Part shown: positions 41,304 to 50,396 of the stretch, piece after piece
Layout: the number at the start of each line of letters is the position of its first letter
How positions within the stretch are numbered: position 1 is the first letter of the stretch
Assembly (NCBI RefSeq): GCF_026341125.1
Contig: NZ_JAPEOR010000002.1
Coordinates: 3,093,001 to 3,157,000 of the forward strand
DNA from: Streptomyces sp. NBC_01142
GTDB lineage: Bacteria; Actinomycetota; Actinomycetes; Streptomycetales; Streptomycetaceae
Length of the DNA: 64,000 nt
Reading direction: 5' to 3'
The notes under the pieces: generated by a model
The model's database searches: none
Seen by the model: only the letters and a program-made list of their open reading frames with translations
Told to the model about the DNA's origin: nothing
Program-made: the position numbers and the translations under genes

Positions 41304-42984
41304 CCTGCGCGTTTCACTTGGACCTGTGTCCGGATCACGGGCGGTAACGCGAAAGTGCCTTCTGGGCTGGGACGATGAACCTTGTCGAGGGGTTCTGTCG
41401 GTCCAGGCGGAAGGCACTTTCTGCGTGCAGGGTATCGGTTCGCGTCCCAAGCTCCATGTGTCGGCTGACGGAGCGGGGGTGGTCGGGCATGCCGGGGCAC
41501 GTCTGCTCGCCGATCTCGCTGATGCCACCGGTCTGACGACCGCGTACTCCACCGCGCTGCGGCCTCTTCGTCCCCGCGCAACCGGGCACGATCCGGGCCG
41601 GGTCGCGACCGACCTTGCGGTGACTCTTGCCGATGGCGGCGAAGCCATCGCCGACCTGGCCGTGCTCAGGGACCAGGCAGAGGTGTTCGGTCCGGTCGCC
41701 TCGACACCCACGGCCTGGCGGCTGCTCGCCGACACGGACGAGAACGTACTCGCTGCGCTGCGATCGGCAAGGGCCCAGGCCCGGGAAGTGGCCTGGCTGC
41801 AGGCCGCCGAGACCGGAACCGGCATACCCACGACCCGGGCCGCAGGGCAGGAACTGCCCGGTCTCGTCCTGGACATCGACGCCACGCTGATCACGTGCCA
41901 CTCCCAGAAGGAGGAGGCCGCGCCCACCTACAAAGGCGGCTTCGGCTACCACCCGCTGCTGTGTTTCCTGGCGAATACCGGTGAGGCCATGTCCGGGCTG
42001 CTGCGGCCCGGCAACGCCGGCGCCAACACCGCCGCCGATCACATCACAGTCCTCGATCAGGCCCTCGCACAGATCCCCGACGCTCACCGGCACGGCATCG
42101 ACATCCTGATCCGCACCGACAGCGCCGGAGGAGCGAAAGCCTTCCTCACTCACGTCCGGAACCTGCGGACACGAGGAATCCGTACCTTCTTCTCGGTCGG
42201 ATACGCGGTCACCGAGCCGGTCCGCCGCGCGGTCCGGGCCCTGCCCGGGCAGGTCTGGCATCCCGCCCTGGACCAGGACGGAACCCTGCGTGCCGGGGCC
42301 GAGGTCGCCGAACTGACCGGCATGGTCGACCTGAACGGCTACCCGCCCGGCACCCGCATCATCGTCCGACGGGAACGTCCACACCCCGGCGCCCAGCTCT
42401 CGCTGTTCGACCAGGACGAGGGCCTGCGGCATCAGGTGTTCCTCACCGACACACCGTTCACCGGCGGCTCCGCCCAGTTCCTCGAAGTCCGCCACCGCGG
42501 GCACGCCACCGTCGAGGACCACATCCGAACGGGCAAGACCACAGGCTTCGGCCGCTTCCCCTCACGCCACTTCACCATCAACACCGCCTGGCTCGAACTC
42601 AGCCTCGCGGCAATCGACCTGCTGGCCTGGACGCGCGTCCTCCTGCTGGACAGCGAACTGGCTACCGCCGAACCCAAGAAGCTCCGCTACCGGCTGCTGC
42701 ACGTCGCCGCCCGCATCACCCGCGGCGGACGCCGCTTTAACCTGCGAATCTCCGCAACCTGGCCCTGGCGGCACGAACTGAGCAGCGCATTCGCCCGCCT
42801 CACGGCCCTGCCACGGCCGTCCACCTGAACCTCGGCACCATCCCTGCCCACCCACGACCCGAGGAACCCTGGAGCACCCGGCCCGAGCGCCGGGGCCCAG
42901 CCATGCCCACCCGACGACAAGCAAACGAAATCACCGGTCCGCCGCGATCAGACCGCCTCAACCACCCGAAGCGAAACAGCGAGG
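41304..42984 (+). mobile_element. IS1380-family insertion sequence
   Basis: A 1,681-bp element. The ends are imperfect inverted repeats (left CCTGCGCGTTTCACTTGG; right end, inverted, CCTCGCTGTTTCGCTTCGG), flanked by a 4-bp duplication CTAA (41300-41303 and 42985-42988). Termini beginning CCT and a 4-bp duplication fit the IS1380 family. One intact transposase gene is inside. Confidence 0.88.
41425..42828 (+). CDS. IS1380-family transposase
   Basis: A 467-residue DDE transposase from GTG 41425 (GGAAGG upstream); the frame is open to 41326 but the N-terminus VQGIGSRPKLHVSADGAGVV is the family start. Catalytic region motifs include LVLDIDATLITCHSQKEEAA and ILIRTDSAGGAKAF (the two Asp) and EDHIRTGKTTGFGRFPS (Glu region). 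It appears full length and active-looking. Confidence 0.93.
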   Translation: MQGIGSRPKLHVSADGAGVVGHAGARLLADLADATGLTTAYSTALRPLRPRATGHDPGRVATDLAVTLADGGEAIADLAVLRDQAEVFGPVASTPTAWRLLADTDENVLAALRSARAQAREVAWLQAAETGTGIPTTRAAGQELPGLVLDIDATLITCHSQKEEAAPTYKGGFGYHPLLCFLANTGEAMSGLLRPGNAGANTAADHITVLDQALAQIPDAHRHGIDILIRTDSAGGAKAFLTHVRNLRTRGIRTFFSVGYAVTEPVRRAVRALPGQVWHPALDQDGTLRAGAEVAELTGMVDLNGYPPGTRIIVRRERPHPGAQLSLFDQDEGLRHQVFLTDTPFTGGSAQFLEVRHRGHATVEDHIRTGKTTGFGRFPSRHFTINTAWLELSLAAIDLLAWTRVLLLDSELATAEPKKLRYRLLHVAARITRGGRRFNLRISATWPWRHELSSAFARLTALPRPST

Positions 42985-42991
42985 CTAACCC

Positions 42992-44770
42992 ATGTGGTTC
43001 CACACCGCGAACGTCCGGGGGCGCTCCGCCGCCCCCGGGCTGCGTAACTCCGCCATCGCTCTCGCCATGTGTCTGACGGGACTTGTGGGCTGCCAGACGA
43101 GCGAGCATAAGAGCGAAGGCCTGCGGATTGAACCTCGTGTCAAGGCGCCAGCGGGGGTCGAGGCCCGTCTGACGGCCACCTTCATCGCTGACTCGGCTAC
43201 TCCTGCGACGGTCCAGCTCACGGGCGAAGACCTTGAACGAGCCGTTGCTGCGGTGTCCGTACTACGCAGCACCGGCCGCACTGCAGAGGGCATCGATCTC
43301 AGTCAGCTCGCCGCCCAATGGTCAAAGCAAGTCACCTCCCCGTCGAAAGACGAGCCCGGGCTACGGTTGCAGCAACTGCGAATCGGGCTCCTTGCCTTTC
43401 CCGAACTAGAGCCATCCGGCGTCCAGCCCGCCCTGAGTTCCGTGACCGCCGGGCTGCTTGAAGGCACCCCCACGCTCCCGGACGTGGCAGCCCTTGGGGC
43501 GCTCGGCAAGCAGCTGAACCAGCTCAGCACATCTCCTGACCAGTGGCGGAAGAGTGCAGACCAGGTCAGAGAAGCCGTGGCAGAGTATCTGGCCGCACAC
43601 CCGCAGACATGCCGCACCGAGGGGACCGGCGAAGTGCTGCCGACCTTCGTCGCCATCCGAACACTGGCGACTCTGGGGTACAGATGCACCATGACGCCCC
43701 AACTTGAGCGTGGCGCCCATGAGGAGATCGGACGGCTCGCCGACAGCAGCGATGCCTGGTCCGCCCCAGAGGCCATCCTGCTCGCCCAAGTGGCGATCGC
43801 CGGCAGTGGGGACTCACGGCAAGACGCGGAAGACCTGAAGGCACTGAAGCAGAAGGCACACGGCGCACTGCGGGATCTGCTGGCCAGCAACGGCTCGTAC
43901 TTCCGGAGCCTGCCAGCCTCACTCACCGAGCTGGCTGTGGCCACCGCCACGCTGACCAACTGGTCTGCCCGGCCAGCCGGCGCCGATGTGTCGGACGCTG
44001 CGGCCCAGGCGTTGGGGGACATCGCTCTGCTGCGCGGCCGTATCCCCGACCAGCCCGAGGAGAACTCAGCCATCGACGGCTACCTCGCGGCCATCGCCAA
44101 GTCCCAGCTGACAGGCGACCAGGTCAGCCTCCCAACCGTGCCGCGTCCCACAGATACTGCACCCGCCCGCGACCACGTGCGCTTCTATCTGAATGCCTCG
44201 CTTCGGGCCGGTGATCCACTGAACCCCGAGGATGTCCGCCAGGACGCCAGTGCCTACCTGAAGAGCGTGAAGAATCCGCTCGACCGTCTCACCGTCACGG
44301 CGTCCGCAACGTTCGCACTGCTGCGTACGGACCAGCCCTGCGTCGTCGTAGATCAAGGGACGTCCGAGCTTAAGGCTGCGCTGACGCAGGCAGTGCAACA
44401 GTTCTCGCAAGGAAGCGACGCCGTGAGGGCGTGGCTGGCACTGCTGTGGAGCGTCACGGACGAATGCCGCTCGTTCCAGCAGGAGACGGCCTCCATATCT
44501 ACGGACTTCGCGAAGCTCCTGTCGGTGTCGGCACCGCCTTCGGCCAACCCGACGGCGCTGGCTGTGGCAGCGTGGGCCGGAGCCGAAATATCCTGCGCCA
44601 GGGGCGGCTCGGGCCGTATACCGCGCCCGGTCGACCCCGTCGCGTTCACCGAGAGCGAGGACCCTGGCGAAGGCCTTGGCCTCGGCGTCTACGCTTCACT
44701 GAGGGCTCAGGAAATGGCGGCCTCGCCATGCGCAGGAAACCTAGCGGACAAGCTTAGGCAGGCAGCGTGA
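42992..44770 (+). CDS. Hypothetical lipoprotein
   Basis: A 592-residue protein. A signal peptide with lipobox LVGC (Cys about 31) suggests a membrane-anchored extracytoplasmic protein. The rest is helical and repeat-like, with no recognised domain; Cys pairs occur at QTCRTEG/YRCTMT and near the end. ATG 42992 sits 7 nt after the IS1380 right end, whose terminal GAGG now serves as the only Shine-Dalgarno-like site. Before insertion, the gene would have started 3 nt after the stop of the secreted-protein gene. Confidence 0.75.
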   Translation: MWFHTANVRGRSAAPGLRNSAIALAMCLTGLVGCQTSEHKSEGLRIEPRVKAPAGVEARLTATFIADSATPATVQLTGEDLERAVAAVSVLRSTGRTAEGIDLSQLAAQWSKQVTSPSKDEPGLRLQQLRIGLLAFPELEPSGVQPALSSVTAGLLEGTPTLPDVAALGALGKQLNQLSTSPDQWRKSADQVREAVAEYLAAHPQTCRTEGTGEVLPTFVAIRTLATLGYRCTMTPQLERGAHEEIGRLADSSDAWSAPEAILLAQVAIAGSGDSRQDAEDLKALKQKAHGALRDLLASNGSYFRSLPASLTELAVATATLTNWSARPAGADVSDAAAQALGDIALLRGRIPDQPEENSAIDGYLAAIAKSQLTGDQVSLPTVPRPTDTAPARDHVRFYLNASLRAGDPLNPEDVRQDASAYLKSVKNPLDRLTVTASATFALLRTDQPCVVVDQGTSELKAALTQAVQQFSQGSDAVRAWLALLWSVTDECRSFQQETASISTDFAKLLSVSAPPSANPTALAVAAWAGAEISCARGGSGRIPRPVDPVAFTESEDPGEGLGLGVYASLRAQEMAASPCAGNLADKLRQAA

Positions 44771-44801
44771 AGAATCGCAGACTTGCCGGAAGGAATGGAC
44801 G

Positions 44802-44981
44802 ATGACAGCACGGGCGTGGGAACGGTTCCTCGGAGGCATATCCCTGTTCGCCGCAGTCCTTGCCTTCGTATACGGCTTCGGCACCGCAAGTGCCGACGGG
44901 TCTCTTGGGACCGGAGTCGTCGCCCTAGCGTTGGCCGGACTCGGAATTCTCCTGATCCGTGGCCGCTTCAGCCGTCATTGA
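44802..44981 (+). CDS. Small two-span membrane protein (59 aa)
   Basis: ATG 44802, with GGAAGG 10 nt upstream, reads TARAWERFLGGISLFAAVLA, an FVYGFGTASADG loop, then TGVVALALAGLGILLIRGRF and SRH. The two hydrophobic helices predict a hairpin with both ends cytoplasmic. It begins 31 nt after the lipoprotein gene and is probably co-transcribed. No family recognised. Confidence 0.6.
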   Translation: MTARAWERFLGGISLFAAVLAFVYGFGTASADGSLGTGVVALALAGLGILLIRGRFSRH

Positions 44982-45136
44982 CGAGTACCGCACCACTGCA
45001 CTACTGAGCTGGCCGGATCGCAGAAGCGGCCAGCTGTGGGGCGTTTCTCGCTGCGGACGGCCGTGCCGGCCCCTGGCCTTCGTCTCACGCCGGGCGGGCC
45101 GGAGGCGCACCGGCTTTCCCATCCGTCATGGCGGCC

Positions 45137-45265
45137 CTGCGGGTTCCCCGGCCCCTGGGCCGTACCCGCACGCGACCGAAGGTGGTCCTGGCCGACGAGG
45201 CCTACTCCTCCCGCGCGATTCGGGATCATCTGCGCAGGCGCAAGAGCCGGGCGGTTATCCCGGGC
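45137..45265 (+). pseudogene. IS5-family transposase remnant
   Basis: The frame contains GRTRTRPKVVLADEAYSSRA followed by IRDHLRRRKSRAVIPG, a characteristic internal segment of IS5-family transposases around the second catalytic Asp (LAD-AYSSRAIR). No start, upstream DDE part or C-terminus is present, and the sequence degenerates on both sides. It is the only recognisable content of the 363-bp gap 44982-45344 and is unrelated to the intact IS5 element at 49 kb. Confidence 0.7.
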
Positions 45266-45344
45266 CTGGTCCCCGCCTTTCCCCGCCTTTCCCCGTGGTT
45301 CCCCGCAGGATCTGACACGGTTCTGGCACGGCATCTTCGTCCCT

Positions 45345-46340
45345 TCAATAGACGAACCATCCGTTCTGGGACGGCTCGGCCAGGCCGAGGACTTCGAGTT
45401 CGTAGCGGTTGTCGAGTTCGAGGCCGCAGGTGTAGCAGTCGAAGTAGTCGGGGAACTCTCTGCTCTGGCGGGCCCTTCTCCCCTTTTTGGGACGCTTAGG
45501 CTGGTTACCCAGGGATGCCTGGACATCACCGTCTGCGCCGCATACAGGGCATTTCACCGACCGATAGAGGCACTCGCCGTACTCGCTCCTGTCGGCCTCT
45601 GGCTCCACCATGTCGGCCTTCGCGATCTCTCCCGGCGTCTTCCCGTAGTAGAGGACCCGATACAGCTTCTTGGCGCACCTGACCTTCACGGCCACTGCTA
45701 TCTGGGCTGCTTGGAAGCTCTTGCTGCGGAAGTCTTCGATCATGGGTTCGAGGAGCCCGTCTTCCCAGTTTTCTATCTGCGGCTCATCGGCAGCTTCGAC
45801 GCCCCCTCCCTTGAGAGCCTGCTCTGCCGCGATCTGGGCGTCTCGCTGCATCTGTTCGAGGTCCAGGCGGGTGTCTGCCCACGGCCCCCAGAAGGTTGGG
45901 ATGTCTTCCTGGAGGTCTGTCAGGACAGCGTCCGCCACGGTGACAGTGATGGCTAGGGCGTCATGGGTAACGGCGTCGTCGTGAGCGCCGAGGTGTGCCA
46001 CACCATTTCGGGCCGTCAGGAGCGGGTCGAGGTCGCGTTCCTTGACCGGCATGGTGATGAGAGCGGCGGCGCGCTTGAAGGCGTCAAGGGCTCCAATGGT
46101 CTTGACCTTGGTTTCGGGAGAGGCGGCGTAGGTGCTCTGACCGGTGGCGTGGAGAAGGCTATTGAAGTCGCGGCCATCGACGAGAAGGGATGGATGGCGG
46201 GCGGCGAGGAGTGCCTTGAGTAGGTGTTCGGTGGCAATGCCTCCATGGAGTACGGCCATGTCGTTATCGCTCGTGCACCATGCGCTCATGGCCCGGATCA
46301 TCTGGCGTTGCGCGGAGGCGAGGAGGCTGGTCTTGTCCAT
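45345..46340 (-). CDS. HEPN-like protein with C-terminal zinc ribbon, paralogue A
   Basis: A 331-residue protein. The N-terminal 140 residues are helical with HGGIATEHLLKALLAARHPS and ARNGVAHLGAH; the R-x4-H in RNGVAH resembles the HEPN RNase/nucleotide-binding motif. A coiled linker follows. The C-terminus has a four-Cys zinc ribbon (CPVC ... CYTC, near 270 and 310). It is clearly paralogous to the neighbour at 46578 in order and motifs. ATG 46340 has AGGA upstream. The HEPN call is by motif only; no catalytic activity is shown. Confidence 0.7.
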   Translation of the reverse strand: MDKTSLLASAQRQMIRAMSAWCTSDNDMAVLHGGIATEHLLKALLAARHPSLLVDGRDFNSLLHATGQSTYAASPETKVKTIGALDAFKRAAALITMPVKERDLDPLLTARNGVAHLGAHDDAVTHDALAITVTVADAVLTDLQEDIPTFWGPWADTRLDLEQMQRDAQIAAEQALKGGGVEAADEPQIENWEDGLLEPMIEDFRSKSFQAAQIAVAVKVRCAKKLYRVLYYGKTPGEIAKADMVEPEADRSEYGECLYRSVKCPVCGADGDVQASLGNQPKRPKKGRRARQSREFPDYFDCYTCGLELDNRYELEVLGLAEPSQNGWFVY

Positions 46341-46518
46341 ACCTGTAGTCCTATTCAGGTGGCTGGGCTACTACCCGGGGTTAGGTCCGGTCCGCAGCCC
46401 CAAGCGGCAAGATGTCGCATCACGATCGATGACGCGGATGTTCTGGTGGGTGCAGCCGGCGGGCTCGGTGACCAGGCCGTTAGGAGTTCGATCGCTCCCC
46501 GGCAGTGCCGAGGAGCCA

Positions 46519-46537
46519 CCCGGCCGTGCTGGCCGGG
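46519..46537 (-). terminator. Short hairpin after HEPN-like paralogue B
   Basis: CCCGGCC (46519-46525) pairs with GGCCGGG (46531-46537) across a 5-nt loop, 41 bp past the stop of the 46578 gene and within the 237-bp gap before paralogue A. Confidence 0.5.
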
Positions 46538-46577
46538 CCGGGCCGTACCGGTCTTGATGAGCGATGCCAGCCGCCGG

Positions 46578-47807
46578 TTATCCCTCGTACCTGGTTGCTA
46601 GCTCCATGTACGCCGCTTCCAATTCCTCTTCGGCGTCCAGTACCAGACAGCAAACGGGACATGTAAACGCCTGTGCGTGAGCGACCGTCGGTGGTCCCTC
46701 GTCGTGTTCGCCGCAGTAGGAACCGCCCGCGCGGCATTCCTCGTCGACACATACGTCGTGTTCCAGGTGCCCGTATAGATCTCCCCAAGCCGGGCAAGCC
46801 GGGCAAGGCTCCCAGCGCCACAGGTAAGTGCCATACCCAGCAGACTCGTACGACCGTGGACGCCACACAACGTCACTCGATGGCTCCGACAGAGCGAACT
46901 CCAGCTCATCTGGAAGAGCGACCCGGAACGCACCTTCGACATAGCGGGCCACCAAACTTTTCACCGCTACCGCGTCGCTGGCTGCCACCTGACTATTTGA
47001 GTCTCCGGGCACATAGCCGTACGACCTGAGCAGGGCTGCTGCAGCACGCTGAGCCCGCATGGCAGTGGTGTGCAAGACGGCCGATACGGCCGAGCGACGC
47101 GCGATGCTCAGTGCATGGCGCGCCACTTTGTCGTTGCCTCCGAGCGCGTCATCCCCCAGGGGAATCCTGGTGAGCGCATCAGTCGCCGTTTTGGCAGTGC
47201 TCTTGGCAGCGTCCACAGCGGCGCGCGCAGCCTCTACTGCCTCGGCTTGGGCGAGGTTTTCGGCAGCTTGCTCTAGACCAATCTTCGGGATCGCGGGCAT
47301 GGCAGCGATCTTCTTGAGGTCGTGGAAGGCGTGTGCGTAGCCCTTCCAGAAGTCCGCAGCGGACGCATTGAGCTCCTTCCGAATGGCCTCAGCCACCTGA
47401 AGGGCAGTGGACACCACATGCTCGGCGGTAGCCGGGTTGTGATGAGCCAGATGAGCGATGCCGTTGCGAGCTTCCATCACAGGCCTGAACGCTTCGATGG
47501 TGACGGGCATACGGCCTTGCATCACGATCTTCGCGTCCTTGAACGCCTCCGCCATGCCGATCGTCCGAGCTTGCTCCAGAGGCTTGACGCCCTTCTCCCC
47601 GCCAAAGCCAATGCTGTGGAAACGTAACGCCTGGTCCCCATGAGCAGCGATCAACAGCGGGTCGTGGTGGCACAGGACTGCCTTCAGACAGAACTCGGAG
47701 CCCATGCCGGCGTGAAGGACAGCAAAGAGCCGGTTCCCGCCACGCCATGAGTCGAGTGCGGACCGCATCATCTGTGAGGCCAAGTCTGCAAATTGCTCGG
47801 TGTTCAA
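46578..47807 (-). CDS. HEPN-like protein with C-terminal zinc-ribbon array, paralogue B
   Basis: A 409-residue paralogue of the 45345 protein. It shares AVLHAGMGSEFCLKAVLCHH, ARNGIAHLAHH (R-x4-H) and the ends CPACPAWGDLYGHL and CPVCCLVLDAEEELEAA. It has a longer Ala-rich coiled middle (about 195-250) and an extra Cys/His insert (CVDEECRAGGSYCGEH). TTG 47807 is chosen because GAGGGGGAG lies upstream and residue 1 then aligns exactly with paralogue A; the frame is open to 47843. Confidence 0.7.
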   Translation of the reverse strand: MNTEQFADLASQMMRSALDSWRGGNRLFAVLHAGMGSEFCLKAVLCHHDPLLIAAHGDQALRFHSIGFGGEKGVKPLEQARTIGMAEAFKDAKIVMQGRMPVTIEAFRPVMEARNGIAHLAHHNPATAEHVVSTALQVAEAIRKELNASAADFWKGYAHAFHDLKKIAAMPAIPKIGLEQAAENLAQAEAVEAARAAVDAAKSTAKTATDALTRIPLGDDALGGNDKVARHALSIARRSAVSAVLHTTAMRAQRAAAALLRSYGYVPGDSNSQVAASDAVAVKSLVARYVEGAFRVALPDELEFALSEPSSDVVWRPRSYESAGYGTYLWRWEPCPACPAWGDLYGHLEHDVCVDEECRAGGSYCGEHDEGPPTVAHAQAFTCPVCCLVLDAEEELEAAYMELATRYEG

Positions 47808-48360
47808 CTGGTTGCGCTCCCCCTCGGATTTGGCACTTACCAATACCTATCCGCTGACGCTGCCGAAGACACCTCATGAGGGCAGAGCGGAGACGAGAGT
47901 CAGATCCGTGTAGTGATCAACGACGGATCCAGCTACAGAACCAGTGTTGTTGATCAGCATCCGGCTCTCCTCGCGCTCTTCGAGCGAGGTCAGCGGCCAC
48001 GTCGAGACGCCAGCAGACAACGGTTGCTTCGAGTCGCCAGCTGCCGACACCCGCTCTAGGAGTGCGAGCCTGGCTCTGAGGGACCTGGCACAACGTGCAC
48101 CCGGGATCAAGCGCCTGGTCCCCTGCGATTGGCCTCGTCCGTCAGCGTCCGAGGACGTTGATGTCAGCTGGTGATGTCAGGTCGCCTTGTCTCGGGCGCC
48201 GACCGACGTGTTGGCGGCAGCACTTCCCCCCGGAGCCTGCCGTAGGAGCCTCCGTATGTCGGAGCGCACACCGTGCAAGAGGACTGTTCCGGTGAGCTGG
48301 CGTTGTGGTGCATGCACGGCGTGACTCACATCGGCGGAAGTGGTCCGCATGCAGCGGCCG
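47808..48360. other. Gene-poor interval
   Basis: About 550 bp without a convincing gene. A minus-strand frame ending at 47874 (last 78 codons from 48110, tail VSTWPLTSLEEREESRMLIN and beyond) reads protein-like but has no good start and no known domain. It could be the 3' fragment of a lost gene. Confidence 0.4.
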
Positions 48361-48921
48361 TCAGGTGGAGCCAAGGGAAGGGGGCGTCTGCAGAGCTCCG
48401 GAGGTCGGGCTGCGCCTCTTTTTCAGCATCACCCATGTCACAATCTGCAATCCAAGCGCCACCACGCCGATTATCCAAGCAACGATAGCCCAAGCCGGAA
48501 CTTCTTCTCGTTCTACTCCAGCTATAAGAAGAACTATGATTGCCGCGAAACTCAAAATCGGGAAGATCCCATAGGCGGCAAGGACACCAAGGAACTGTCC
48601 AGAACTCGTCCGCCTTTGAAGCTCCCACCAGAGCCCTCCGGGGACTTTTTCGTGCAATGTATGTGCAATGTACCCCCCGATGCGACGGATAGTAAGGCGC
48701 TGCTCGTACCATTGCGCACCAAGAATCAACGATATGATTGGGAGTATGAGGAGCACGGTGATGTTATTGGGATTCGCCAAGGCTACTGAGGCTAGGGCTG
48801 TGGCCGCGACCATTTCTACGCCGAGAAGCGCTTGTTGAAGATTGGAGCGCCGGTCGATTTCCGACCGAAGTGCTTGGAATTCGGCAACGGGGCCGTCGAT
48901 TCCCTCGGGGGGCTCTCCCAT
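48361..48921 (-). CDS. Hypothetical four-span membrane protein
   Basis: A 186-residue protein with two hydrophobic pairs (VEMVAATALASVALANPNNI/TVLLILPIISLILGAQW and FLGVLAAYGIFPILSFAAII/AWAIVAWIIGVVALGLQIVT) around a cytoplasmic basic loop. ATG 48921 has a perfect AAGGAGG 6 nt upstream; the longer frame from 48942 would ignore it. The lower G+C and codon use differ from the core genes, as expected for acquired DNA. No family recognised. Confidence 0.75.
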   Translation of the reverse strand: MGEPPEGIDGPVAEFQALRSEIDRRSNLQQALLGVEMVAATALASVALANPNNITVLLILPIISLILGAQWYEQRLTIRRIGGYIAHTLHEKVPGGLWWELQRRTSSGQFLGVLAAYGIFPILSFAAIIVLLIAGVEREEVPAWAIVAWIIGVVALGLQIVTWVMLKKRRSPTSGALQTPPSLGST

Positions 48922-48994
48922 CGCTACCCTCCTTAATCGCAAGGTTGCGATTCGCGATACAGCTACTTACCGAAAGGCGGCAGCCGTAGGCCTA

Positions 48995-49871
48995 AGGCTT
49001 GTCCCGTAAACGATCTTGGGTGGGTGCGGGCGTGGCTGGTGGCCGGTCCGGCCGCCCGCCTATCCGGCGAGGTTGAGGTTGTGGAGGCGGGCGATTCCGA
49101 GCATGGCGTGGTGGACGCCATCGCCCTTGAGGCGGCAGTCGCGGAGGATCTTCCAGGTCTTCATGCGGGCAAAAACGTGCTCCACGCGGGCGCGAACCTG
49201 TTTGTGGGACTTGTTGTGGGCCTGCTTCCAGTCAGGCAGTTCTTCACCTTTGCGCCGACGGTGTGGCATGACGAGTCCGGTGCCCGGATAGCCGCCGTCG
49301 GCGATCGTCATGGCCTTGCCGACGGCGGCCTTCGCGCCGGACTCCTCCCACGCCCTGCAGTCGTTGCGGTTGCCGGGCAAGGGCCGGCCGACCACGACGA
49401 CCAGGCGGGTATCGGCGTCGATGACGACCTGGTGGTTCGTGGAGTACCGGTAGTTCTTGGACTGCTCGGCGATGCTGTGGTCGCGGGTGGGCACCAGGGT
49501 GCCGTCCACGATGAGCACGGTGTCCTTGCGGAACCGTTTGCGGGGCTGGAGCGCCAGCGACGGGCCGAGGTGGTCGATGATGCGGTCCGCCGCGGACTTC
49601 GATACACCGAAGAGCGGAGCGAGTTGGCGCATTGTCAGGTTCGTGCGCCAGTAGGCCGCGACGAGCAGAACCCGGTCCTCCAGCGGAAGTCCCCACGGGC
49701 GGCCCTTACGGACCGGATCTGCACCTTCGCGGCGCAGTGCGGTCACCAACCTGCCGAAGGAACGCGGGCTCAGCCCGGTGAACGGGGCTATCCAGGACGG
49801 CTCCGACGCCGTGATCACACCAGACACCCGAAGATCATCTCACCCGTGACCAGCAGTTACGGGACAAGTCT
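48995..49871. mobile_element. IS5-family insertion sequence
   Basis: An 877-bp element with terminal inverted repeats AGGCTTGTCCCGTAA (48995-49009) and its near-complement at 49857-49871 (14 of 15 match). TA flanks both sides, compatible with a 2-bp target duplication. A single minus-strand transposase gene fills it. Confidence 0.85.
49060..49827 (-). CDS. IS5-family transposase
   Basis: A 255-residue DDE transposase. The N-terminal helix-turn-helix is RQLAPLFGVSKSAADRII. The catalytic motifs are LIVDGTLVPTRDHS (first Asp), MTIADGGYPGTGL (second Asp) and HKQVRARVEHVFARMKTWKI (Glu in the R-x-x-x-E-H motif). The gene is complete without frameshift, so the element could be active. The long plus-strand frame opposite is a shadow. 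Confidence 0.93.
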   Translation of the reverse strand: MSGVITASEPSWIAPFTGLSPRSFGRLVTALRREGADPVRKGRPWGLPLEDRVLLVAAYWRTNLTMRQLAPLFGVSKSAADRIIDHLGPSLALQPRKRFRKDTVLIVDGTLVPTRDHSIAEQSKNYRYSTNHQVVIDADTRLVVVVGRPLPGNRNDCRAWEESGAKAAVGKAMTIADGGYPGTGLVMPHRRRKGEELPDWKQAHNKSHKQVRARVEHVFARMKTWKILRDCRLKGDGVHHAMLGIARLHNLNLAG

Positions 49872-49902
49872 TAGGATAGTTCTGCCCTGCAGGTTGTGCT
49901 CT

Positions 49903-50163
49903 ATGCGTGTTCCCAAAGACGAGCCGAACATCCCGACTCACTGCTGTGGCTTCAGATGCCGGGTGCTAGGGCGGTTCCTCCTGCCGGCCTCGGGTCGAGG
50001 TGCTCTCGTCGCCATGCGGTCGCTGATTGGCGAGAAGGTGACGGCCTCGCCCGGCTCAAGCCAGAACCTCGCCGTACGGCTCGATGAAGAGGCACAGCGT
50101 GCCGCTCCCCGCATTGTCGACTGGCAGTCTGCCTGGCATTGGATCACCCCGCCCGCACCCTAG
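49903..50163 (+). CDS. Possible small hypothetical protein next to IS5
   Basis: An 86-codon frame from ATG 49903, starting MRVPKDEPNIPTHCCGFRCR and ending IVDWQSAWHWITPPAP. Third-position G+C is moderately high and the end is protein-like, but there is only a weak upstream AGG. The start lies 32 bp from the IS5 right end, so it could also be a gene fragment severed by the IS. No family recognised. Confidence 0.35.
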   Translation: MRVPKDEPNIPTHCCGFRCRVLGRFLLPASGRGALVAMRSLIGEKVTASPGSSQNLAVRLDEEAQRAAPRIVDWQSAWHWITPPAP

Positions 50164-50396
50164 TGGTAGGAAGCGCAGGAGACATGGAGCACCAGTTTGG
50201 AAGACGCCGTATGCCGATGCCGCTGAGCTGCGAGGTAGTTGACCTGCGTGGGAGCTTCTCGGTGTCCGCGATTCCCCGTGGTTCCCCGCTCGTCTCCTGC
50301 TGATCGGGCACGCAGGGGGCACGCCGCTGGGGGAACGTGCTGCACCTACGATGTCGAGCCGTCAGGTTGTCGGCTTGCCGTGGAGTAGGAGGCGGC

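Noticed and set aside
47874..48110. 78-codon minus-strand frame
   Set aside because: No credible start or domain; mentioned only as a possible 3' fragment.
49024..50163. 379-codon plus-strand frame across IS5
   Set aside because: It is antisense to the intact IS5 transposase and continues across the IS end; only the last 86 codons could be real.
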